A stretch of DNA of 64,000 nt. Origin: Myxococcus stipitatus. GTDB taxonomy: Bacteria; Myxococcota; Myxococcia; Myxococcales; Myxococcaceae. The translations under genes and the position numbers were made by a program. Location of the stretch: assembly GCF_021412625.1 (NCBI RefSeq), contig NZ_JAKCFI010000011.1:210647-274646 (forward strand), in the 5' to 3' direction. Shown here in pieces: positions 14,735 through 22,389 of this stretch. How positions within the stretch are numbered: the first letter of the stretch is position 1; every line of letters starts with the position of its first letter. The notes beneath the pieces were generated by a model that was given only the letters and a program-made list of their open reading frames with translations, did not search any database and was not told where the DNA came from.

Positions 14735-16945
14735 TCAAAGCCAGAGCAGGAGGCCCCCCGCGACGATTCCCAGCAGGGTCGCGCCGAGCAGGAGGTTGCG
14801 CGTAAGCGTGGCCCTCCGGGGACGCGGGGCCTCGGAGGGAATAGTGGAGGACTCCGTTGCCCGCCCGCGCGTTGCCTCCGCGTTCGGAGGCTGCCGGGTC
14901 GTGGCTGTCCGGGGCCGTGCTCGCTGCGCGGGCTCGCGGGTCGCCACCGAGCCCGAGGTGCGTGCGGCGCGCTGCGCGGGCTCGGGAGACAGCTCGATGA
15001 CGGTGGCGTCATCGTCGTCATCGTCCGACGAGCTTCCGATGGGGCTCGGGCTAGGGGCCCGAGCCTGGCTCGCGGGGGCGCCGATGGCGGTCGCGTCGTC
15101 GTCGTCATCGTCCGAAGCGCTCCCGACGAGGACCGGGCTGGAGTCACGGGCCATCCCTTCGGGGACGCCGATGGCGGTGGCGTCGTCGTCATCGTCCGAA
15201 GCGCTACCCACGAGGACTGGACTGTCGGCGCCGGCCTGATGCTTGGGTTTGGCGTTCGCATCCTCGAGCGAAGTGTTTCCGCTGGGAGCGAGGCTGGGAC
15301 CACGGTCGTGGGTGTCGGCCGTGGTCAGGGCGTTACCGACACTCGAGGCGAGGACGTGCCCCGCGGGGCGTCCGATGACGGTGGCGTCGTCGCCATCGTC
15401 GGACGAACTTCCGACGAGGATCGCGCCGGAGGTCGCGGGCGCGAGCCCCGCCACGCCGATGACGGTGGCGTCGTCGTCGTCCGAGGCGCTCCCGATGTGA
15501 ATCGGGGAGGGCAGGGGGATGCTCGTGGACCGCGCGCTCGTATTGGCGTCGGGGGCTTCGTTCGCAACCACCGCCATCGCGAGCCCCTCGGGCTCCGTTC
15601 GTGCCACGGGCGTCGATGTCGCCTCCATCGATGCGCTGAGGGACGCATCGGATGCCGCAAGGGCCGGGGCCTCCTCGGAGATTGGGAGCGGTGCGTCCCG
15701 CCGAGTGGAGACCTCCTCCGAAGGCGCGGTGTCGGACGCGGCGTTGAGGGACGGAGACGGAGGAGTCGGGCCCTGTGCATCCCGCGGCTCGGGGACTCCC
15801 CCCGCCGTGCCGTGTGCGTGTGAGCGGTGGAGCCGTCCGTTGACCGTGGCCTCGTCATCGTCCATCGACCAGGCGGTGATGCGTGGCTCCAGAGGCGAGG
15901 CCGCCACTGGAGCGGGCCCCGCTGCGGTCGCTTCCGGCAGGGAGGGACGGGGAGCGTCGAGGGCCAGCGAGGCCCCTGTCGATGGAACGGATTCAGAAGC
16001 GGCGGCGACCTCCTCCGAGGTCGTGGCGGAGGTCGCGGGCGCCTGGGGCGCGGACGCGGCCTCCGTGTCGAGGGCGACGACCGGGAGTGTCTGACGGGCG
16101 ATCCAGGGAGCGAGCGCCTCGGCCATCTCCGCCGCGCTCGCGAAGCGCCGTGCCGGGTCCTTGTGCAGCGCCCGATCCACCACCTTCGAGAACGCCTCCG
16201 GAATCTCCGGGCGGTACGTGGTCACCGGCGTGGGCACGCGCTCGATGATGGCGGAGAGCAACGCCACCGTGTCCTGGACCTCGATGGGCAACCGCCCCGT
16301 CACCATCTGATACAGGCACGCGCCCATCGCGTAGATGTCCGTGCGCGCGTCCGCGGGCTTGCAGCGCACCTGCTCGGGCGCCATGAAGGACGGGGTCCCC
16401 ACCCAGGCGCCCGCCTCGGTTCCCAGCGCGGTGTCGTCCTCGTGGAGCAACCGCGCGACGCCGAAGTCCAGCAGCTTCAGCGTGTCCCCCATCTCCATCG
16501 GCATGACGAAGAGGTTGTCCGGCTTAATATCGCGGTGCACGACTCCGGCCTCGTGCGCCACCCGCAGCGCGGACAGGCCCTGGACCGCGAGCCGCGCCGC
16601 GCGCTCGACGGACATCGGGCCCTCGTGCTTCAGCAGCAGCTGCAGCGTCTGCCCGTGCAGCAGCTCCATCACGAGATAGGGCAGGTCGTCCGGCGGCGAC
16701 TGGAAGTCCTTCACCGCCACCAGGTGTGGATTCGACAGGCCCACCGTGGCGTGGGCCTCGCGGCGGAAGCGCGCGCGCACCGCCGGGTCGGGGGCGAGGT
16801 GCTGCTGGAGAACCTTGATGGCGACCGCGTCACCCTGGTCGAGCTGCTCGGCCTCGTAGACGATACCCATCGAGCCCACGCCGATTCGCCGGCGGAGCTG
16901 ATACTTGTCTCCCAGTAAGGTCCCGACCCAGGATGCGCGACTCAT
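14735..16945 (-). CDS. Hanks-type Ser/Thr protein kinase with acidic repeat tail and C-terminal TM
   Basis: 736 residues from the ATG at 16945. The kinase domain (residues ~13-280) has every key motif: GVGSMGIVYEA (22-32), the VAIK lysine (K44), HRDIKPDN (137-144), DFG (160-162) and GTPSFMAPE. The next ~420 residues are low complexity and contain six spaced copies of an acidic motif of the form GS(A/S)SDDDDDAT(V/A)IG, each with one Thr after a run of Asp. A single C-terminal membrane helix (LLLGATLLGIVAGGLLLWL) anchors it, with the kinase in the cytoplasm. The repeats may be autophosphorylation or FHA-docking sites. Without an extracellular domain, the input signal must be cytoplasmic or a partner protein. 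Confidence 0.85.
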   Translation of the reverse strand: MSRASWVGTLLGDKYQLRRRIGVGSMGIVYEAEQLDQGDAVAIKVLQQHLAPDPAVRARFRREAHATVGLSNPHLVAVKDFQSPPDDLPYLVMELLHGQTLQLLLKHEGPMSVERAARLAVQGLSALRVAHEAGVVHRDIKPDNLFVMPMEMGDTLKLLDFGVARLLHEDDTALGTEAGAWVGTPSFMAPEQVRCKPADARTDIYAMGACLYQMVTGRLPIEVQDTVALLSAIIERVPTPVTTYRPEIPEAFSKVVDRALHKDPARRFASAAEMAEALAPWIARQTLPVVALDTEAASAPQAPATSATTSEEVAAASESVPSTGASLALDAPRPSLPEATAAGPAPVAASPLEPRITAWSMDDDEATVNGRLHRSHAHGTAGGVPEPRDAQGPTPPSPSLNAASDTAPSEEVSTRRDAPLPISEEAPALAASDASLSASMEATSTPVARTEPEGLAMAVVANEAPDANTSARSTSIPLPSPIHIGSASDDDDATVIGVAGLAPATSGAILVGSSSDDGDDATVIGRPAGHVLASSVGNALTTADTHDRGPSLAPSGNTSLEDANAKPKHQAGADSPVLVGSASDDDDDATAIGVPEGMARDSSPVLVGSASDDDDDDATAIGAPASQARAPSPSPIGSSSDDDDDDATVIELSPEPAQRAARTSGSVATREPAQRARPRTATTRQPPNAEATRGRATESSTIPSEAPRPRRATLTRNLLLGATLLGIVAGGLLLWL

Positions 16946-17177
16946 GACACGACGGGTATACCCAAGCCGCTCGCAATGCGAGAGGGGATCCGCCCGTTGA
17001 CGTAGTCTCGAGCCGGTGATTTCACGGAAGGCCCGGGACCTCTGTATCGTCCGGTTGAAATCGGCTTGTGTCGGGGCCGTGACCCTGCTCCGGGTTGTCA
17101 GCCCCTGAGAATGTCTCGCATGGCGAGGTGGCGCGTTCTCGCGAGCCAAGAGGCCCGCGTCGGCGCGAGGCCGCCGG

Positions 17178-17903
17178 TCAGAAGGTCAGGCCCAGCCGGA
17201 AGAAGTCCAGGTTCACCTCCCAGATGGCCCGGTCCCCGAGCCGGGTCCCGTGGGGGCCGCCATACTGGCCTCCGAAGTCGAAGGCCTTGCGGCGCTGGTT
17301 CCAGCTGTAGCCGGCCGAGAGCCCCACCATCGGTTCGACGAAGCCCGCGCCGTGGCGACTCACCAGCCGGTAGCCGACGTTGACTCCGGCGGTGGCCTGG
17401 ACTCCGTCGTCGGTGCGCATCTCGATGCTCGCCCGGGAGGGGCCGTAGGTCCGGACCGGCCTCCGGTCGCGGGTCATCATGGCGCCGACGTTGGGCTGCA
17501 CGTAGAGCCCCCTGCCCAGGGGATTGGGCCGGGGCCACCAGGCCAGACCCGCGGTGACGCGCAGGCTCTTCACGGTGCCGCAGGCCTTCTCCATCTCCCC
17601 AGCGCAGTCCCGGCTGCTGGTGCTGCCAGCCAGCTCGAGGCTGACCGCGGTGGAGTTCGACAGCCGCATGCCCATGCCCAGCGGGATGGCCAGGTAGCGC
17701 ATCCCCCCGGCCACCGACCCCAGCGTCAGCGAACCGTAGGTCATGGGGAGCAGCCAGACGGAGAACGTGCGACGGGGATCCTCCGGGCGCGGCGAGTCCG
17801 CCTCGATGGGGGGCGTGTTGGAGGCGCGAGCGGCCGAGGTGAACAACACGGCGGCGAGGAGGAGGGGACGTGACACGGAACAGCTCCTGTTTCGCGGTGG
17901 CAT
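17178..17903 (-). CDS. Secreted or outer-membrane beta-barrel protein
   Basis: 241 residues, start at 17903 supported by GTGAGGTAG immediately upstream. Signal peptide: a basic n-region followed by LLLAAVLFTSAARA. The mature chain has repeated amphipathic strands (LAIPLGMGMRLSNSTAVSLE, LYVQPNVGAM, TAGVNVGYRLV, VGLSAGYSW) and ends in FRLGLTF, a terminal Phe fitting a small outer-membrane barrel of 8-10 strands. Two Cys (RDCAGEMEKAC) may form a disulfide. No specific function recognised. Confidence 0.7.
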   Translation of the reverse strand: MPPRNRSCSVSRPLLLAAVLFTSAARASNTPPIEADSPRPEDPRRTFSVWLLPMTYGSLTLGSVAGGMRYLAIPLGMGMRLSNSTAVSLELAGSTSSRDCAGEMEKACGTVKSLRVTAGLAWWPRPNPLGRGLYVQPNVGAMMTRDRRPVRTYGPSRASIEMRTDDGVQATAGVNVGYRLVSRHGAGFVEPMVGLSAGYSWNQRRKAFDFGGQYGGPHGTRLGDRAIWEVNLDFFRLGLTF

Positions 17904-18040
17904 CTACCTCACGAGCAACCGCCGTGCCGCTCGCTCGCTCACAGGGAGCGGGGCGGGCGGGCACGGCGGTGGAGTAGGCACTTCGCGACAGGTGTGTCAG
18001 GGCCCGGGCGACCTCCGCGCGGCGGAGGTGTCGCGGCGGT

Positions 18041-18946
18041 TCAGGGGGTCAGGAGGACCTTGCCCTGCGCGCCGTGCTCCGCGGCCTGCTGGGCCTCGCG
18101 GGCGTCCTTGAGGGGGAAGCGCCTGGCGATAGGGATGGCCAGCTCGCCTCGGGCCACGTCCTCGCCCAGCTGGGCCAGACGCTTGCCGTCCGCGTGGCCG
18201 AGGATGGAGCGTACCTGGAAGCCGCGCGCCTTGGCGCCAGGCGGTTCGCCCACGACGCTGCCGATGGTCCCTCCCGCCTTGAGCCGGGGCAGCAGCCGCT
18301 CCGTGGTCTCTCCTCCCACGGTGTCGGCGATGGCGTCGAGCGGTGGCAGCCCGTCGAGGTCGGCCGGGTCGTCGATGGCCACCACGCCATCGACCCCGAG
18401 GTGGGCCGCCTCGCCCTTCTGCTTGCGACGCACGCCCGCCCACACCTTCGCGCCGCGTCGGCGCGCGGCGTGGATGGCCGCGCGGCCCACGCTGCCCACC
18501 GCGCCGGTGACGAGCACCGTGTCACCGCGCGCCGGGTCCACGCCCTCCTCCATGAGCTGGGTGCCCGTCAGGGACACCAGGGGCAGGGCCGCGGCGTCGC
18601 GCGTGTCGAGTGACGCGGGCACGGGCGCCCAGGCCTCCGCGGGCGCCACCACGCGCTCCGCGTAGCCGCCGTTGACCAACCCCATGACCTGGTCGCCCAC
18701 CTTGAAGCGCTTGACGTCGCGGCCCACCTCGACGACCTCGCCCGCGGCGTCGCGGCCCGGGACATAGGGGAACTTCACGGGGATGAAGCCCTGCCGTCCT
18801 CCCTTGCGAATCTTCCAGTCGATGGGGTTGACGCTCGCCGCCTTGACCTGGACCTTCACGTCGCCGGGACCCACGGCGGGCTCGGGCATGTCCTGGAGCT
18901 CCAGCCGGTCGACGTCTCCATAGCCCGTCATGACGATGGCCTTCAT
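18041..18946 (-). CDS. NADP-dependent quinone oxidoreductase-like MDR (zinc-free)
   Basis: 301 residues from MKAIVMTGYG. A medium-chain dehydrogenase with the GroES-like N-terminal part (NPIDWKIRKGG near residues 41-51, FPYVPGRDAAGEVVEVG) and a Rossmann domain whose loop reads VTGAVGSVGRAAIHAARRRG. The zinc-binding Cys/His residues of alcohol dehydrogenases are absent, so it is of the zeta-crystallin/quinone reductase type, reducing quinones or enones with NADPH. It stands alone and no regulator is next to it. Confidence 0.8.
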   Translation of the reverse strand: MKAIVMTGYGDVDRLELQDMPEPAVGPGDVKVQVKAASVNPIDWKIRKGGRQGFIPVKFPYVPGRDAAGEVVEVGRDVKRFKVGDQVMGLVNGGYAERVVAPAEAWAPVPASLDTRDAAALPLVSLTGTQLMEEGVDPARGDTVLVTGAVGSVGRAAIHAARRRGAKVWAGVRRKQKGEAAHLGVDGVVAIDDPADLDGLPPLDAIADTVGGETTERLLPRLKAGGTIGSVVGEPPGAKARGFQVRSILGHADGKRLAQLGEDVARGELAIPIARRFPLKDAREAQQAAEHGAQGKVLLTP

Positions 18947-19063
18947 GCAGTTCCCCCTGGCGCGAGCAGAGCGGGGCGCGCCACCCGACAAGGTGTCGGC
19001 TCCGTCGCGACGCGACAACGAGCGGTGGGGCGAGCCATCGGCTCGTGGCTGCGCGTCAGCGGG

Positions 19064-19348
19064 CTACTTGCCCGGCCGCGAGTGGGGCGCGTTGACGGGC
19101 TTGGACTCCGGGCGGCCCTTCTCGCGAGGCCAGATGGACAGCACCGTGAGGGCGGCGACGGAGAGGAACTCGCTCTGCCAGTTCTGGAACGACTCGAACG
19201 AGGGTGATGGGGGCTGGCCGTGCTCCTCCTGTTCGGCGTTGTTGTGGAGGAAGCCCGCGACGCTCTGGCCGAACCAGAAGAGGAGGAACGCGCCCGTCAA
19301 CACGAGGGGGAGGCGGTGCTCCCGTAGGAAGCCCCGCCGCTTCGCCAT
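19064..19348 (-). CDS. Small membrane protein, DUF6766-like
   Basis: 94 residues from MAKRRGFLREHRLPLVL; an ATG at 19369 is an alternative start. Two hydrophobic segments (RLPLVLTGAFLLFWFGQSV and FLSVAALTVLSIW) flank a hydrophilic loop with EQEEHGQPPSPSFESFQNWQ. The HG and NWQSE phrases match, from memory, the DUF6766 family of two-helix membrane proteins with no known activity. The C-terminus (EKGRPESKP) is also typical of that family. Confidence 0.6.
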   Translation of the reverse strand: MAKRRGFLREHRLPLVLTGAFLLFWFGQSVAGFLHNNAEQEEHGQPPSPSFESFQNWQSEFLSVAALTVLSIWPREKGRPESKPVNAPHSRPGK

Positions 19349-19495
19349 CCATCCCGCTCCGTTCTCCATCGTCCCGTTCAAGGGTGTGCATGGACGAGGG
19401 GGCGGGAGGGCGTGGAGGGGGGAGGGGGGCCCTTCCGCCCGGGAAGCGACCGGGCGGGCGCGAGAGACCCTCGCGCCCGCCACCTGGAGAAAGGG

Positions 19496-19846
19496 CTACG
19501 TGACCTCGCGCGAGATCTTGGAGTCCCACGGGCACCAGTGGCCGCCCGGCAGGAACGCGCCGCCCGCCTCGTCGAGGTGGTCCTCGACGTAGACCATGTT
19601 CGCGTCGCAGACCTCGATGGCGACCTCGAAGAACCGGATGGTCGCCGGGTCGAGGTGGAACGAGAACCTCGGGTTGTAGGGCTGCGTCCGCTTGATGATG
19701 CGCCCGTGGACGTGGATGGCGTTCTTCTCCTCGCCGGCGAGGATGCGCCGCGCGTGGGCGATGGTCTTCTCGTCCGTCAGTTCGATGATGAACTCCGTTC
19801 CGGGCGAGCTGGGCTGCGTGAAGGCGAAGCGGGTGGCCGTGGCCAT
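19496..19846 (-). CDS. BP74-like domain protein
   Basis: 116 residues, ATG at 19846 preceded by AAGGAG. The sequence reads FAFTQPSSPGTEFIIELTD, HARRILAGEEKNAIHVHGRI, YNPRFSFHLDPATIRFFEVA, AIEVCDANMVYVEDHLDEAG and FLPGGHWCPWDSKI. This pattern matches, from memory, the domain of the Dictyostelium calmodulin-binding protein BP74, also found in actinobacteria and myxobacteria, where its role is unknown. It has no signal peptide. The conserved Cys, His and Trp cluster near the C-terminus may bind a ligand or metal. Confidence 0.6.
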   Translation of the reverse strand: MATATRFAFTQPSSPGTEFIIELTDEKTIAHARRILAGEEKNAIHVHGRIIKRTQPYNPRFSFHLDPATIRFFEVAIEVCDANMVYVEDHLDEAGGAFLPGGHWCPWDSKISREVT

Positions 19847-20101
19847 GCGGTGCTCCTTGGGGTGGAGGTGTGTCGCTGGTGAGGCCGCGGCAGTCTGTCG
19901 CCCCGGAGGCGCGCTCGCCCATCGCACCCCTGTCGGGGACCGGCTGGGGAAATCCGACACTCTCCGCCGGTGAGCAACCATCAGTGGACCTCCGCCCCGG
20001 GGGACGGTGCCATCGTGGCCCTGGAACGCGAAGGGCCGCGCCCCACGCGAGGGACGCGGCCCGATGAGGGTCCGGCCGTCAGAGGGACGTCCGGGGCGGG
20101 A

Positions 20102-20968
20102 CTAGAGGGCCAGGCCCTTCTCGATGTCCGCCAGCCGGAAGCGCGCCATGGCCAGGTTCGCGTTGGCGCGGGTGAGCGCCAGGTAGAGGAAGAGTCCCTC
20201 GCGCGTCGCGAGCGGGCGGATGACGTGGTACTGCTCGCCGAGCGTGATGAGGATGTCCTCGATGCGGTCCTTGAGCCCCAGCACGCTCATCGCCTTGACC
20301 TTGGCGCGCACCACCTCGGTGTTCGCCGCCGCCGCGGTCTCGATGTTGAAGTGCGCGTTGCCGCCGATGCTGCCCAGACACATCCCGCTCTTCGAGTCCA
20401 CCAGACAGGCCGCGAAGGCCCCCTCGATCTTCATCGTCTCTTCCAGGGACTGCTTCACGTTCGCCATGTTGGCTCTTTCCTGTTGGGGGTGAGGGGAAGG
20501 GGGGTCGACGGGATGGGTCAGCTCGTCCAACGTGAACGTCAGCTGGCTCGAATAGCTCCGCGGCTGCGGGACGAAGAGCGCCTGGGCATCCGGGAGCGAC
20601 AGCAACAGCTGCAGGTGCCCGGCGATGTGCCGCCGCAACAGCTCCCGCAGCACCGCGCGCTCGACGAGCCCCCAGTCGACCAGCACCTCGCAGAAGTTGC
20701 CGCCCGTCTTCCGGCACTCCGCCATCACCTGCTCGACGTCCTCACGGCTCACCAGCCGCTGCTGGATGAGCACGGCGGAGAAGTTCGTCGCGCCGGGGTT
20801 GGTCAACACCGCCCACGCCACCTTCCGCTCGACGATGAAGACGCGTCCGGAGGCCGTGGCGGACTTCACCACCACCTCTCCCCCCAGCTTGCTCTCCACC
20901 GCCTCGTACAACACTGCCCGTACGATCTGCCGCGGGACGTTGGGCGCCGTTCGGGGTACGGGTTCCAT
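20102..20968 (-). CDS. Fusion of a GspE-N/DUF4388-like domain with a roadblock/LC7 domain
   Basis: 288 residues from the ATG at 20968; a GTG at 20986 is possible. Residues ~10-130 contain a response-associated region with LVSREDVEQVMAECRKTGG and LRELLRRHIAGHLQLLL, like the helical module at the N-terminus of type II secretion ATPases and some DUF4388 proteins. After a proline-rich linker, residues ~167-288 (MANVKQSLEETMKIEGAFAA, then DSKSGMCLGSIGG) form a roadblock/LC7 fold, which in myxobacteria partners MglA-type GTPases. The internal ATG at 20467 has its own AGGAAAGAG ribosome site, so a separate 121-residue roadblock protein may also be made. It would act in the cytoplasm, perhaps in polarity or motility signalling. 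Confidence 0.65.
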   Translation of the reverse strand: MEPVPRTAPNVPRQIVRAVLYEAVESKLGGEVVVKSATASGRVFIVERKVAWAVLTNPGATNFSAVLIQQRLVSREDVEQVMAECRKTGGNFCEVLVDWGLVERAVLRELLRRHIAGHLQLLLSLPDAQALFVPQPRSYSSQLTFTLDELTHPVDPPSPHPQQERANMANVKQSLEETMKIEGAFAACLVDSKSGMCLGSIGGNAHFNIETAAAANTEVVRAKVKAMSVLGLKDRIEDILITLGEQYHVIRPLATREGLFLYLALTRANANLAMARFRLADIEKGLAL

Positions 20969-21442
20969 GGAGAGGCCGGTGGACACGAGCGAGGAGTTTC
21001 AGGTCGAGGCGATGCGCTGAACTGTAGCCAATCCAGATAGAAAGCCGCAAATCTGCTGGAATTTTCTAGGAATAGCCCGTTTAGCGGGGTGTCGCGCCAC
21101 CCGGTTCACGAGTGAAGCGAGTGCGGATCTACCTCAATCCGGGCCGAAGGAAAGACGAATTCCCCCGGCGTGCTTCACGCAATCGTGACCTTCCGGCGCG
21201 CAATCCCCGGGAAACACGTTTCACGGAAAGTCTTGGGAAACACGAGGCCAGATTACGAAAGATGAACCGGAAATCATTGACATGAGTGTTTTGCAAGGTT
21301 GGCGATCGAGGCAATTGCCCAGCCTCCGCTCGACTGTTCGGCCGGAGCGAACAGTGCTGACGGAGCCTGGGTGATTATCCCGGCGAGGAGAGGGCGCATC
21401 TTCTGTCCATACCGGCGCGGACGCTGGCGAGGAGAAGAGCCC
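20969..21442. promoter_or_regulatory. Divergent intergenic region with inverted repeat
   Basis: 474 bases between the divergent roadblock gene and the SDR gene, with noticeably AT-rich stretches. At 21333-21340 and 21348-21355 lies a perfect inverted repeat, ACTGTTCG and CGAACAGT, with a 7-base spacer, about 90 bases before the SDR start; it looks like an operator for a dimeric regulator. No other gene is seen here. Confidence 0.5.
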
Positions 21443-22183
21443 ATGAAGACGCAGACTCCGAAGGTTGCCCTCGTGACGGGCGCCTCGCGCGGCATCGGCG
21501 CCGCTGTCGCCCGGCGGCTCGCCCGGGAAGGTTTCTCGGTCGTCATCAACTACGCGGCGAGCGCGGAGCCCGCGGAGGCGCTGGTTCGCGACATCGAGCA
21601 GGCGGGCGGCGAGGCGCGGGCCGCGAAGGCGGACGTCAGCCGGACGGAGGAGGTGCGCAGGCTGTTCGACGCGGCGGAGACGGCCTTCGGTGGTGTGGAC
21701 GTGCTGGTCAACAACGCGGGCATCATGCGGCTGTCGAGCATCGCGGAGACGGACGACGCCTCGTTCGAGCGACAGGTCTCCATCAACCTGAGGGGCACGT
21801 TCAACACGCTGCGGGAGGCGGCGGCGCGGCTGCGCCGGGGCGGGCGCATCATCAACTTCTCGTCGAGCGTGGTGGGCCTGCTCCAGCCGACCTACGCCGT
21901 CTATGCGGCCACCAAGGCGGGGGTCGAGGCGATGACGAGCGTGTTCGCCAAGGAGCTGCGAGGCCGCGACATCACCGTCAACGCGATCGCGCCGGGACCC
22001 ACCGCCACGGAGCTGTTCCTCGACGGCAAGTCGCCGGAGCTGGTCGACCGGCTGGCGAAGCTGGCGCCCCTGGAGCGCCTGGGGCAGCCCGACGACATCG
22101 CCGCCGCGGTCGCCTTCCTGGCCGGTCCGGACGCCGGGTGGATCAACGGCCAGGTGCTGCGCGCCAATGGCGGCATCATCTGA
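21443..22183 (+). CDS. SDR-family oxidoreductase, FabG-like
   Basis: 246 residues; GAGGAGAAGAGCCC precedes the ATG at 21443. All SDR motifs are present: TGASRGIGAAVARR (residues ~13-26), NNAGIM near residue 91, catalytic Ser in INFSSSVVG, and YAATK (YxxxK) near residues 155-159, with the C-terminal APGPTATELF. It is of the classical 3-oxoacyl-ACP reductase type and would reduce a keto group with NADPH in the cytoplasm. An inverted repeat upstream suggests dedicated regulation. It stands alone. Confidence 0.85.
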   Translation: MKTQTPKVALVTGASRGIGAAVARRLAREGFSVVINYAASAEPAEALVRDIEQAGGEARAAKADVSRTEEVRRLFDAAETAFGGVDVLVNNAGIMRLSSIAETDDASFERQVSINLRGTFNTLREAAARLRRGGRIINFSSSVVGLLQPTYAVYAATKAGVEAMTSVFAKELRGRDITVNAIAPGPTATELFLDGKSPELVDRLAKLAPLERLGQPDDIAAAVAFLAGPDAGWINGQVLRANGGII

Positions 22184-22389
22184 TTCCAGCCCGCCGACGA
22201 GAGCTGCGGATTCCAAGTGGTTTCGCGGGTGTTTATGCAACTGTGATGTCGATTTGGTTCCTCGGTCTTTTCGTCCATCACAGCGCGGTTGTCCACGGAG
22301 CCACGCTGCTTCCGCCCTTCAGCACCGCTCGTACTCCTCCTACGTTCCAACGTGGAGCGCTGCACCATCCTCATGGGACCTGAGACGGA

